64,000 nucleotides of DNA from Phorcus lineatus (taxonomy: Eukaryota; Mollusca; Gastropoda; Trochida; Trochidae). Shown here piece by piece: positions 1 to 10,692 of this stretch. How positions within the stretch are numbered: position 1 is the stretch's first letter; each line of letters starts with the position of its first letter. Made by a program: the position numbers and the translations under genes. The stretch spans positions 11,172,501-11,236,500 of the forward strand of contig OV121087.1 in assembly GCA_921293015.1 (NCBI GenBank), in the 5' to 3' direction. The notes beneath the pieces were generated by a model. That model was given only the letters and a program-made list of their open reading frames with translations. It ran no database searches and was not told the origin of the DNA.

Positions 1-32
1 AGGATTCCTGCAGAACTACACCAAGTCACATC

Positions 33-973
33 ATGAAGGTGAGTGTCAACTTAAAGAAAACTTTGACCTACGCTAACTTTGAGCTAACATTTGTGGAATG
101 ATAATTTAGCAAACAAGATTTATTGGTCTAACAAACTTAAATATTTCAATAGAATAGCATGCTTTTTAAATGAAATTGATTTGATTCATTCCAGTTCTCT
201 TTATCAAATAATCATGTCACTTTAGTACATTTGATTAACAAACCTTTGTTGTTATCTACATAAACAGTGCATATGTTATCAACAACATAAATCACCAAAG
301 GTTATTATAATTAATATTACATATAGATTTTATAAACATTCGGATGATGTACAAAAACCTTTTATATGCTATATTCTTTAACTTTCATGGATTAAAATTC
401 CTATCTTGCTTTGAGCAACTTGATGAGTCTCTGCAAGTAACGTTTAGAATATATTCCAATGGCATGGTCAAACAAGTTCCAAATTTTTTAGAAGGAAGAT
501 GAGTTGGTTATGCAATACAGACTGATTACAATAGTTTGAAAAGCGATTGAGTAATATTGATTAGACGAGTTAATGTAGTTAGTCTTCATCTTTTTGTACG
601 CAAGCTCTGATTTTTAAAACTACAAAAGCTCAGTTGGCTATACATTCCTTTGAACTGACACTTTCAGGTATATGACCTTAATAAATCGTGAAAATTGTAG
701 CCTTCACAAACTGACATCATCCTTTTCTTGTCGCAGGCCGTTTTCGTTCTCCTCGCAGTTTTCTGCGCATCTGCTTATGCCAGTTACTATGGCGGCAACT
801 ACGGTGGCAACCCAGCCGGAAGCGTTTATGCTTCAGCCGGAAGTAGCTACAACAACGGTGTAGGATATGGTGCCGGTCTTGGAAACGGCGTTGGTTACGG
901 AGGAAACGGTCTTGGTTACAGCGGCTATGGCGGCTATGGTGCAGGCTATGGCGCTGGACTTGGCCGTGGTTGA
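33..973 (+). CDS. Gene 1: secreted Gly/Tyr-rich matrix protein, interrupted by an in-frame TGA
   Basis: Exon 1 carries only ATG AAG (33-38), then a GTGAGT donor. The intron is 39-736 and exon 2 starts at 737 after TCGCAG. The joined N-terminus MKAVFVLLAVFCASAYA is a clear signal peptide, and the mature part begins SYYGGNYGG and is rich in Gly, Tyr, Asn and Ala. The frame stops at TGA 971-973, giving 80 aa. Past it the same frame continues with 29 more Gly/Tyr-rich codons to TAG 1061-1063, matching the style of genes 2 and 3, where the equivalent run [11 protein letters not shown] has a glycine codon. The TGA therefore looks like a GGA-to-TGA nonsense change (or a sequencing error or null allele). 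The 5' UTR (1-32) is nearly identical to that of genes 2/3, so this is their close paralogue; its promoter lies left of the window. AATAAA is at 1095-1100. A structural extracellular role is inferred from composition only. Confidence 0.8.
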
Positions 974-1063
974 TACGGAGGATACGGAAACTATGGTGGA
1001 TACGGAGCTGGACTTGGTGGAGGTCTTGGAGGACGTGGATATGGCAGATACAGTGGACACTAG
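737..1063 (+). other. Gene 1 exon 2 as the open frame would read through the TGA
   Basis: This is the full extent of gene 1 exon-2-like coding sequence. Frame and composition persist on both sides of the TGA at 971-973, and a natural-looking end (GRYSGH, TAG) is reached at 1061-1063, 32 bp before the AATAAA. Genes 2 and 3 also end in Gly-His just before the stop. This supports the distal part as former or alternative coding sequence rather than 3' UTR. Confidence 0.7.
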
Positions 1064-1104
1064 TCATCATCCTGTGAATGTGATATTGATATGTAATAAA
1101 GATA

Positions 1105-2490
1105 TTAAGTAACCTGAACTGTCGTAGTCGTTTTGTGAGATATTCTTCAAAATCGTCTTATACCAAGAGGCATTTTCTATGTACATTCCAACGATAGCAG
1201 CACATTATTATAAAAGAGAGTTTTGAAACAAACTTTCCATTAAAGAATGTTGTTTTAATTTTTAAGCAATATTAATCAATTCTAGACTTTTTATGATCAT
1301 GATAACCTAAAATATATGAATACTTGTTTTTGTATATGTGATAATCAATGCACTTTCTTATTCGTTAATGTTATGCCCAACAACAGATTTCCAATACCAA
1401 CCATTTCCTTAGTCAGTTATGCTATTATAAGGTCCAAGCGAAAAAATTTGAAAGATATTAGATATGACTGATAAATGACATCTTCATATCCCCGATACAC
1501 GATAAGCAGTCTCTCTGTTCTCCTTGAAATCTTTAATGAAAGTACCATTTGGGTGTAGTGAGTGTTTTTATGGAACGTTTCTGCATATACACATTTTATG
1601 AGATTATATACATGTAAAATATAACCATATAACAACCTAATAGCCATAACCACAAAACATGGTAGCATATTATTGTCCAATAAACGGGTCTCATAATGAT
1701 AACTTGTTTACTCTTCGTATTCTTCAGGGTATCATGTAGTAAAAGACACAAATTAATTATTAGAATAAGAAAAAGAATAACGTCTATAAGTCATGTAATA
1801 GCTTCATGAATGTGTATAAATATGAGCCTTTAATACAGTCTAGATCCTCATCCAGCAAGTCTAGCTTTTACTGAAAAGAATATAATAGATGGAGGAGCAT
1901 GAAATCATTAAACTATTTCATAGACTATATTTTAGTCTATGCATGTAAGTAAAAAACATATATATTTTGTATTTTACATCATTGTTATTAACAAAAGTTG
2001 TACTGAGGGGAATGCTTTTATCTTAACTTTTTATAGTACTTTCTCTCACATCTAAGTTTATAAAGCAAAAACATTTGTTAGCAAGAACGATTTAATTTGT
2101 TTTAATACATTCACTTACTTTAGGCGCAAACATTTATTTTAAGCTTTGAATTGTTTAATTTTTCATAAGCAATGACCACGCCAACAAAACGGATAAAAGA
2201 AAAGTGAAACCCTTATTTTGCTAATAGTTAATAAGCTTAACTGCTACATGACATAGGGCGGGAAAATCTTGGTATGAATATTATTTTTCCCCCAAGAAAA
2301 TAGACATTATCTGCAATCATTTATATTAGCAATAGATAAGGCCATATGAATGGAAAGTACATGCATACTTGCATTTGTATTGGTCTGTACATACGACGGG
2401 AAGTCAATACGTTCGTAGATGTGAATATAAAACAAAAGCTATTATTCTAAATTGCGAAACAGATAGAAATCGATTTGGGTCGGATCCAGA
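1105..2490. other. AT-rich intergenic DNA
   Basis: No open frame with coding composition, no two-codon exon with donor, and no repeat structure recognised here. It lies between gene 1 and the mariner relic. Confidence 0.5.
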
Positions 2491-2495
2491 CAGTA

Positions 2496-2520
2496 GGGGG
2501 GGGGGGGGGGGGGGGGGGGG
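2496..2520. repeat. Homopolymer run of 25 G
   Basis: An uninterrupted poly-G tract followed by TGGG, unusual in an AT-rich background and able to form G-quadruplexes in principle. It abuts the 3' end of the mariner relic. Its length is likely unreliable in sequencing. Confidence 0.9.
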
Positions 2521-2532
2521 TGGGTTAAGTTG

Positions 2533-3510
2533 TTAAAAGACACATTGTGTAAACGCAACCTGTGCAATACGACTCTTGTGCACTGGAGCGCTGTCGTGCA
2601 GAAGCATAACTCCAGAAGTCATTGAATCCAAGATATGAATCCACGTTTCATACCCTGAAACCAGACGGGCGTGAAAGTTATCAATATCAATATAGCAGAT
2701 GTTCAAGAGCTAATGACTGGATTCAACTCTCTGGTGTCGATCTTGTGCAAACACCGTTGGCAAGAACACGTGCTCATGAATTATGGTGCGCTTCCATGAG
2801 AAATGCCACATCTGATTTCTCGTCCACCTTCATTATATGATTTTAAAACTAAGTTGTGTAAACATTAGTTCCATCTTGCCCCTGCATTGGCTCCAATTGA
2901 CATAATGAAGTGAAGATACCCTCCAATAGTTTTTAACTAATGTCCAACCTCCAATAGTTTATTCAAGGGTTGCAAATGTTTTGTGGTAAATACATCGGAT
3001 AAGTAAAATAAACACATTATTGTTTAACTTGAAAGCAAAATAAGAAGGTTTTTTAAATGAATTTTAAGTATTTTGACACATAAATATGGCAGTTGTTAGT
3101 GACCTCCAATAGTTACAAGTGACTTAGTTTAAAGTTAGATATGGTCCTCAAATTCTCCAATAGTTTGCCACACAGGCTCGTTCACGGCCTAAAGGCCTTG
3201 GACGAGTCCCTTGTGCCAAACTAATGGAGACTTTTTCGGACCATATCCTACACGGACATGGTTAAGCTGTGGACCCGTGCAACTATATTACCTGTAATGG
3301 GCTTCCTGACCTTGGGTCATTGTCCAAGGAGCTGCAACCCCATTTAAACTCAACTGACCCATTATTCAACTGTAGAATATTGAGGGCTTTCTTTCCCACA
3401 CATTGGCCATACATGTACGTGTATGTATATGTATATCGGTCGCATCCACCCCATATTTCGTGAGAAACTTGATAACCACACGATGCTCAGTATAAGAACA
3501 TTCCATGGTT
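2533..3510 (-). pseudogene. Degenerate mariner-family transposase
   Basis: Read on the minus strand from about 3506, the N-terminus contains HRVVIKFLTKYGVDATDIH followed by MANVWERKPSIFYS. This matches the helix-turn-helix start of mariner transposases (pattern RxVIKFLxKxGxxPxEIH ... SPSYSTV). Further on (about 2640-2760) comes NFHARLVSGYETWIH, the mariner DETWIH catalytic block with the first Asp replaced by Tyr. At about 2560-2615 comes GVMLLHDSAPVHKS, the HDNAPxHKS block with Asn replaced by Ser. Stop codons occur between the blocks, part of the catalytic core is missing, and a foldback element (3140-3245) lies inside. Total span about 975 bp against about 1.0-1.05 kb for an intact mariner gene. 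It is inactive. Confidence 0.75.
3140..3245. repeat. Foldback (hairpin) element, about 50-bp arms
   Basis: The left arm starts ATGGTCCTCAAATTCTCC and the right arm ends in GACTTTTTCGGACCAT; they are imperfect reverse complements for about 50 bp each, meeting at a few-base loop (GGCCTAAAGGCC). Short pieces of the arm (CTCCAATAGTT) recur at about 2915, 2950 and 3100. It looks like a nonautonomous foldback element inserted in the mariner relic. Confidence 0.75.
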
Positions 3511-4221
3511 ACAGGAGGGAGCCTGTGTTCAACAGGATGTAAATCTCCAAAACAATGATCAGGTTGTTTATGTCTATAAACTGTCGTCAGATGGCTTATC
3601 TCAATTATGACATCAACGGTGATGTCTTCAGGGGTGTATGAACTTATTGACTTCCCCTCATACACTGACAGCATTGCATGATACTACATTTGATGGAAGT
3701 AGGGGGAAATTAAAGGAGGTGCGTATCAAGGCAAATATAGAAATAAATTGAAATATTCTTGCATAACTTCAACTCATACTTTCAAATTGATGTTCTGTTG
3801 TGAACTGATATCACTAGTTTCCCATAATTTTCTAGAAAATATAGACAATGACTCATGATATAAAATTAGATCGAATATATTTATAATCACATGTAAGACA
3901 GAGGAGAGCACTTTAGCTTCTTATAAAGCCTATAAAGCCTGTTTGTTGCTTATGCATGCATCGTTCGCTGCAACTGTACATCTTGCACATATGTTAAGAG
4001 GCATACAGCTGTGAATCCATGACCATGTTAATCTTTTTGTTTTTAACCCTTGCTTTTTATTGTCACATACGTAAGATTTTCAAGAGATGTAACTTTTAAA
4101 AAATCGAATTGCGTTTCAAAACGCTCTTCATAAATGGGAGAGGTTATTAAATCAACTCGTTTATGTGGCTACAATAAGTTGCACTTTTAAGATTATAGAA
4201 AAGATTTTCGTTCAAAACATG

Positions 4222-4423
4222 ATTTGCATACATGATTTAATTTTAATCGTTTTAAATCACCTTTAAGTTATCGTTATGAGATACAATTTGAGGAAATCAA
4301 GGAATCCGATTCATAACCGTCTTATGAAGGAACTGCTGAAGTTTCATATTGGACATAAATGTCACTTCACGGAATATATTAGTCGCGTTTAAAAACATAA
4401 TTTGCATAAATGATGTGACGTAA
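4222..4423 (+). promoter_or_regulatory. Gene 2 upstream region with two octamer motifs and a CRE-like site
   Basis: Two ATTTGCAT octamers (reverse complement of ATGCAAAT, the classical POU-domain site) lie at 4222-4229 and 4400-4407 in otherwise similar local contexts. TGACGTAA (CRE/bZIP-like) lies at 4416-4423, about 80 bp before the TATA box. All three are preserved in copy B (8787-8794, 8965-8972, 8981-8988). Binding is inferred from motif match only. Confidence 0.4.
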
Positions 4424-4500
4424 TGTTTCTTAAATGTGTTCACCATGAGATTTTATCAAATCGTCTTGTGAGGCAACTGTTTAATAATGGAGAGAAGTTG

Positions 4501-4507
4501 TATATAA
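4501..4507 (+). promoter_or_regulatory. TATA box of gene 2
   Basis: TATATAA followed by GGG, 65 bp upstream of the ATG. The transcript probably starts about 30 bp downstream, near TGTCCTCACAGGATTCC. Confidence 0.85.
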
Positions 4508-4565
4508 GGGCAGAGGTTTATCAGTGTCCTCACAGGATTCCTGCAGACCTACACCAAGTCACATC

Positions 4566-6128
4566 ATGAAGGTGAGTTTATTCCAAACTTACTTTATCTG
4601 AAGTTATTTTCCCATTTTTATGTTATTCTTTCTTCCAAAACATTAATTACAATTAATCATTTTGATGTAGCAGTACCTTATCTTAATTACATTGATTACA
4701 TTTATATATCGATAAAATGTAGCAAAAGCGTATTCAACGCATTCTCTCCTAACAGAGGTAGCTCCGTTATAAATTCCTATACAACCTCTGTCTTAATACG
4801 ATGGTTTCTCTACGAAGGAGAACTGTAATCTCATATATCTTCAAAGTTGTTGTAAGAGAGTGTAGTGTAAAACAATCATATAAACAAAACATTTACAGGA
4901 AAATGTCAATTTGAAAATAAGAAAAAGTTATACATCAGTTATAAGACATTAATTTTGAAAAATCATAAACGAAAAAAAAATTATGCTTATTTCAAAAATC
5001 TTTTGCACATTTTACAATATTTTACAATTATTAATAAATTGATGTTCAATGAATAAATAAGAAAATCTACAGGCAAAGATGTCCAAATAAATTAAAAACT
5101 CCCTTTCAATCTACATTCAACGAAGACATTTTGAAATTTTAATCAAGATAATATTTTTGAAAATAGCAATGTTTATAATGTTTCGCTCTATAGGAATTTA
5201 CATTTTTGGATAAAAATACTGATTACATAATATTTCAGGGAATTTCGGAAAGTCATTTCACTTTTTGTTCACATGTGTTCATATGATGATGATAATAGGA
5301 ACTACTATATTGTAAAAGCAATCATTTTAGATATTATTTTAGATATGATATCAAGTTATCAGTTGATCTCTCTCAGTGCGCCAAAGGTAAATAAACTTAG
5401 AGTTTGAATTTCCCAACCCATACTGAGACACGATACGAAAGACAAACTTGGACATAAGATTTTACCCAAAAATGCCTATGTTATCCAAACGTGAAAAGGA
5501 GAGCATGTAAAGGGGTATATCTGTGCTGACAAATATGTCAGCTTAGGCAATAACCAGGGTGATGATATTCCTATAGCGACTTGAGCAGAGATTTGGTGGA
5601 TTATAAGTACGCTCTATGAATTGATTTATATATTTGTAAATGATAATCTTTCCATCATAATAGAATAACGGATTTAAATCTCTGAATACTACACAATCAT
5701 CTCTCTTGTTACAGGCCGTGTTCGCACTCCTCGCAGTGTTCTGCGCATCTGCTTATGCCGGTTACCGTGGCGGCTATTATGGCGGCCGTGGCGGTGTTGG
5801 CGGCGTTGGCGGCGTTGGCGGAATTGGCGGCATTGGTGGCATTGGCGGCCTTGGTGGCCTCGGTGGAAACAGAGGCGGTCACCTAGGCGGAGGTGCTTAC
5901 GCTGCCGCTGGAAGCTTAGGTGGAGGATATGGTTCCGGTCTTGGTAATGGAGGATATGGCGGATACAACGGAGCCGGTCTTGGTCGCGGCGGATACGGAG
6001 GATACGGCAGTTACGGCGGAATCGGAGGAGGAGTCGGCGGAGGTATCGTCGGACGTGGTGTTGGCGGACGAGGGGTTGGCGGACGGGGATATGGCGGATA
6101 TGGTGGATACGGTGGATATGGACACTAA
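4566..6128 (+). CDS. Gene 2: secreted Gly-rich (GGVGG/GGYGGYG) matrix protein, 139 aa
   Basis: Exon 1 is ATG AAG (4566-4571), the intron is 4572-5714 (GTGAGT...TTACAG), and exon 2 is 5715-6128. The start is set by the TATA box 65 bp upstream and the two-codon exon shared by every gene in the cluster. The signal peptide MKAVFALLAVFCASAYA is followed by GYRGGYYGGRGG. Next comes a Gly-Val/Ile/Leu-Gly stretch (GGVGGVGGIGGIGG, about residues 27-52), an Ala-containing linker (GGGAYAAAGSLGGGYGSG), and a GGYGGYG C-terminus ending GYGH. There are no Cys in the mature protein, no TM segment after the signal and no acidic residues, so it is basic and presumably extracellular. Composition recalls shematrin-type shell matrix proteins, but Gly-rich proteins converge, so homology is not claimed. 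Overlapping AATAAA signals are at 6159-6164 and 6164-6169. Exon 2 is identical to that of gene 3. Confidence 0.93.
4738..4840 (+). repeat. Dispersed short repeat in gene 2 intron (copy 1)
   Basis: The segment around GGTAGCTCCGTTATAAATTC, followed by ATACAACCTCTGTCTTAAT, recurs at 9303-9405 (through the duplication) and in diverged form at 19790-19895, far from any duplicated gene. This makes it an independent dispersed element of about 100 bp. No TIRs or Pol III boxes recognised. Confidence 0.6.
5715..6128 (+). other. Gene 2 exon 2
   Basis: This is the main coding exon, starting in phase 0 after TTACAG. It is markedly GC-rich against the AT-rich flanks. It carries everything from residue 3 of the signal peptide to the stop TAA (6126-6128). 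Confidence 0.9.
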
Positions 6129-6779
6129 AGCATATCCCATACCTGTAACTTATCATGAAATAAAATAAAGAAGCATGCATAAATACTAGACTTTCAAGTG
6201 TTTCTCATGTCATAAAGACGAAAATGAGTTATCATATCTTTTAAAGGGCATTTATACAAATCTACAGAGATTAGACATTGAAGAATGGTATAATTCATTT
6301 GGGTTACAACAGTTATTACTTTGTTTGGGAATAACAAAACCAGGCTCTAGTATGTTGTCAGACCATATTTGGTCAAGTAAGTTTTGTATGCTCGGTTTTC
6401 AAAGTATATTTCTTCTCGTCACCCGGCGTCAATTTGAAATAAATCTTAAAATTACAAAAAAGTAGTTTTATCATGTTTGGAACCGTAGACTAGTGATTTA
6501 AGTATTACTTTAAGATCTATATATTGTTTGAAAGTAAAACTAGTCATTTCTTTTATTCAAGATTGACACATATGTCGCGAATGAGAGATGAGATACCATG
6601 ATATAGTGTGCAACGTATTAAACAGCTACAGTAGTACAGTACAGTATTGGTAGAAAGGGGTGAGACAGTAATTAGTTTGTGCAAATGAGAAGTCAATCTG
6701 ACATTAGCCAAACTAGAAGTAATCAAACTGGCATAACCGTAGTGAATTCTGGTTATAGGCCTTGTAGGGTGACGTAACA

Positions 6780-6797
6780 GAGAGAGAGAGAGAGAGC
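6780..6797. repeat. (GA)n microsatellite
   Basis: A short GA run following GTAACA. A near-equal run is present in copy B near 11342. Confidence 0.8.
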
Positions 6798-6924
6798 TGT
6801 TTGGTCAGGTTTCACAAACACACAGTTATGTAACAATCTAGTCTTATTAAAATCGAGAAATAAAAGTTTTGTAATATTGACTAGCGGGATTCTAACGTAC
6901 TCTATCAGGGGCTTTCCTCTCCAA

Positions 6925-7195
6925 AACGGTCTGAAAGCAGCCCCACTTCGCGTACGTGCTTACACCAGTTTAGCGCAGACAAAACCTAGTCATTAGCTGG
7001 CCAATCACATCATCACGTCTAAAATAAGAGTAGCAGCGAAAAAGGTTAACGAATGGTAAACGGGAGTTACTTGCTCCTTCTGATAAGATGCTGATACCAA
7101 AAGTTTTGCCGGAGTCATTGTGATTGGCTACTTGAGATTGCGTCAAAACGTGTGGCTACGAGGGTGCTTTCAGGCCGTCAACTTTTGAACTGATA
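6925..7195. mobile_element. Putative MITE with imperfect terminal inverted repeats
   Basis: The left end has AAACGGTCTGAAAGCAGCCC; the right end (GGGTGCTTTCAGGCCGT) is its imperfect reverse complement. Inner segments with GGCCAATCACATCATC and TGTGATTGGC are also inverted. About 270 bp, no coding capacity. The same element is in copy B at about 11480-11755. Confidence 0.5.
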
Positions 7196-7686
7196 TTCGC
7201 GGAGCACGGTCGATTTTTCTGAGACTGTGTAACCATTATGATATATAACATAACATAAAGCAGGTTAAATGACATTTGCTTTATATAATACATTAGCTGA
7301 AATATCATATCAGTTATACTGAATCAGAAAAAGAAATACATAGGCACATAGCAAAACCCAGTCTTCTTAATTCAAATAGTCTATTACAACAATATCAAAG
7401 ATTGCACAACTAACTTTACTGCAGCCAATCAGAATTAAGTTATCTTTGACTAAAGTAATCTACTTGTTATAAGGATATTTGAAAAGAAACTGCAGAAAAT
7501 ATCCCCTCGATTATTACCCATATGGTAAATCATAAATAGAGACATATATTTCATATGTGCACAAGTGCACAAAATCGTTACACGTTTCGTAAATGTCATA
7601 TGACACAGTTGCTAGGATTATTATCTCTATGTATTTTACATACTGATTACGTAGTAAATAAGACACATCTAAAACCTGCTTCCGGT

Positions 7687-7882
7687 CCTCTTAAAAGGAC
7701 AATCCTAAGGGGAGTATTCTTTGTGGAAACGAAACATGATTATAACATAACCATAAAATGTTACCAATGGTAACTTTTGGGTGTATGTTAACTTACAATC
7801 ATTCAATTATAAAAGACATGTATAAACTCGAATTTCGTTTCCACAATATATAACCTGATAGGACTGTCCTCGTGAAGAGTGT
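7687..7882. mobile_element. Putative foldback/MITE with about 48-bp imperfect inverted repeats
   Basis: The left arm (7687-7734, containing AAAGGACAATCCTAAGG and TTGTGGAAACGAAA) is the imperfect reverse complement of the right arm (about 7832-7882, containing TTTCGTTTCCACAA and GGACTGTCCTCG). Also present in copy B (about 12090-12310) with internal changes. Confidence 0.5.
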
Positions 7883-9065
7883 GCACAACAGACGAGGTGT
7901 CTGTTGTTATTCTGTCCTTGACAGTTAATAATCGAAACATAATTTTATTTTTCCTAAATTTAACAAGATCTGTAGCAGTTATCCCTTATTGTATATATAT
8001 ATGTTTAGGTTTTAAAAATAACATGTTCCAGACTGGTATAACAGTTAATACGAAACAAAATCCTTATTTAGTTTTCTGCTCTCCTTTTTGTTGGGGGATT
8101 TCTGTAACCCTGACTTCTCACTGCCAGAGTTAAAAACCTTTGCTTGAGATTTAAGCTAATTTTTGTTGTCGTTCTGTTATAATTATGAAAAAATGATCTG
8201 TGATTGGATCTAAAAGTGGATGCGTAAATGTTTTCAATTGCTGAAAAAGATAATCTTTTGCCAGGTTCTACAACAACCCACCGATTAGCAATTCACTTAT
8301 TGTTTTCTCTATTGAAATACTGTTGCATAACTTCAACTCATACCTTCAAATTGATGTTCTGTTGTGAACTGATATCACTAGTTTCCCATAATTTTCTAGA
8401 AAAAATTGACAATGACTCATGACATAAAATTAGATCGAATATATTTATAATCACATGTAAGACAGAGGAGATCACTTTAGCTTCTTATAATGCCTATAAA
8501 GCCTGTTTATTGCTTATGCATTCATCGTTCGCTGCAACTGTACATCTTGCACATATGTTAAGAGGCATACAACTGTGAATCCATGACCATGTTAATCTTT
8601 TTGTTTTTTAACCCTTGCTTTTTATTGTCACATACGTAAGATTTTCAAGAGATGTAACTTTTAAAAAATCGAATTGCGTTTCAAAACGCTCTTCATAAAT
8701 AGGAGCGGTTATTAAATCAACTCGTTTATGTGGCTACAATAAGTTGCACTTTTAAGATTATAGAAAAGATTTTCGTTCAAAACATGATTTGCATACATGA
8801 TTTAATTTTAATGGTTTTATATCACCTTTAAGTTATCGTTATGAGGTGCAATTTGAGAAAATTAAGGAATCCGATTCATAACCGTCTTATGAAGGAACTG
8901 CTGAAGTTTCATATTGGACATAAATGTCACTTCACGGAATATATTAGTCGCGTTTAAAAACATAATTTGCATAAATGATGTGACGTAATGTTTCTTAAAT
9001 GTGTTCACCATGAGATTTTATCAAATCGTCTTGTGAGGCAACTGTTTAATAATGGAGAGAAGTTG

Positions 9066-9072
9066 TATATAA
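9066..9072 (+). promoter_or_regulatory. TATA box of gene 3
   Basis: TATATAA, 65 bp upstream of the gene 3 ATG, in a promoter essentially identical to that of gene 2. Confidence 0.85.
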
Positions 9073-9130
9073 GGGCAGAGGTTTATCAGTGTCCTCACAG
9101 GATTCCTGCAGACCTACACCAAGTCACATC

Positions 9131-10692
9131 ATGAAGGTGAGTTTATTCCAAACTTACTTTATCTGAAGTTATTTTCCCATTTTTATGTTATTCTTTCTTC
9201 CAAAACATTAATTACAATTAATCATTTTGATGTAGCAGTACCTTATCTTAATTACATTGATTACATTTATATATCGATAAAATGTAGCAAAAGCGTATTC
9301 AACGCATTCTCTCCTAACAGAGGTAGCTCCGTTATAAATTCCTATACAACCTCTGTCTTAATACGATGGTTTCTCTACGAAGGAGAACTGTAATCTCATA
9401 TATCTTCAAAGTTGTTGTAAGAGAGTGTAGTGTAAAACAATCATATAAACAAAACATTTACAGGAAAATGTCAATTTGAAAATAAGAAAAAGTTATACAT
9501 CAGTTATAAGACATTAATTTTGAAAAATCATAAACGAAAAAAAAATTATGCTTATTTTTAAAATCTTTTGCACATTTTACAATATTTTACAATTATTAAT
9601 AAATTGATGTTCAATGAATAAATAAGAAAATCTACAGGCAAAGATGTCCAAATAAATCAAAAACTCCCTTTCAATCTACATTCAACAAAAAATCTTGACA
9701 TTTTAATCAAGATAATATTTTTGAAAATAGCAATGTTTATAATGTTTCGCTCTATGAGAATTTACATTTTTGAATAAAAATACTGATTACATAATATTTC
9801 AGGGAATTTCGGAAAGTCATTTCACTTTTTGTTCACATGTGTTCATATGATGATGATAATAGGAACTACTATATTGTAAAAGCAATCATTTTAGATATCA
9901 TTTCAGATATGATATCAAGTTATCAGTTGATCTCTCTCAGTGCGCCAAAGGTAAATAAACTTAGAGTTTGAATTTCCCAACCCATACTGAGACACGATAC
10001 GAAAGACAAACTTGGACATAAGATTTTACCCAAAAATGCCTATGTTATCCAAACGTGAAAAGGAGAGCATGTAAAGGGGTATATCTGTGCTGACAAATAT
10101 GTCAGCTTAGGCAATAACCAGGGTGATGATATTCCTATAGCGACTTGAGCAGCGACTTGGTGGATTATAAGTACGCTCTATGAATTGATTTATATATTTG
10201 TAAAGAATAATCTTTCCATCATAATAGAATAACGGATTTAAATCTCTGAATACTACACAATCATCTCTCTTGTTACAGGCCGTGTTCGCACTCCTCGCAG
10301 TGTTCTGCGCATCTGCTTATGCCGGTTACCGTGGCGGCTATTATGGCGGCCGTGGCGGTGTTGGCGGCGTTGGCGGCGTTGGCGGAATTGGCGGCATTGG
10401 TGGCATTGGCGGCCTTGGTGGCCTCGGTGGAAACAGAGGCGGTCACCTAGGCGGAGGTGCTTACGCTGCCGCTGGAAGCTTAGGTGGAGGATATGGTTCC
10501 GGTCTTGGTAATGGAGGATATGGCGGATACAACGGAGCCGGTCTTGGTCGCGGCGGATACGGAGGATACGGCAGTTACGGCGGAATCGGAGGAGGAGTCG
10601 GCGGAGGTATCGTCGGACGTGGTGTTGGCGGACGAGGGGTTGGCGGACGGGGATATGGCGGATATGGTGGATACGGTGGATATGGACACTAA
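9131..10692 (+). CDS. Gene 3: duplicate of gene 2, secreted Gly-rich matrix protein, 139 aa
   Basis: Exon 1 is ATG AAG (9131-9136), the intron is 9137-10278, and exon 2 is 10279-10692. The protein is identical to gene 2, and exon 2 also matches in the alternative reading frames, so the nucleotide sequence is the same. The intron is one base shorter, with a few substitutions. It lies on copy B of the tandem duplication, has the same TATA box and octamer/CRE-like upstream motifs, and the same doubled AATAAA (about 10723-10733). Identity across exon, promoter and most of the intron points to a recent duplication or gene conversion; an assembly duplicate of one locus is possible. If both copies are real they give two doses of the same product. 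Confidence 0.92.

Larger units (their letters stand above)
3748..8312 (+). repeat. Tandem segmental duplication, copy A (carries gene 2)
   Basis: From ATTGAAATAT at 3748 to TTGTTTTCTCT near 8312, this segment aligns collinearly with 8314-12674, including promoter, intron, exon 2, 3' flank and the two inverted-repeat elements. Offset is 4565 bp at the promoter and 4564 bp at exon 2. Identity looks near-complete from upstream of the promoter to about 7190. It then drops towards the right end, with short indels and a 154-bp stretch (7198-7351) absent from copy B. Confidence 0.9.
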
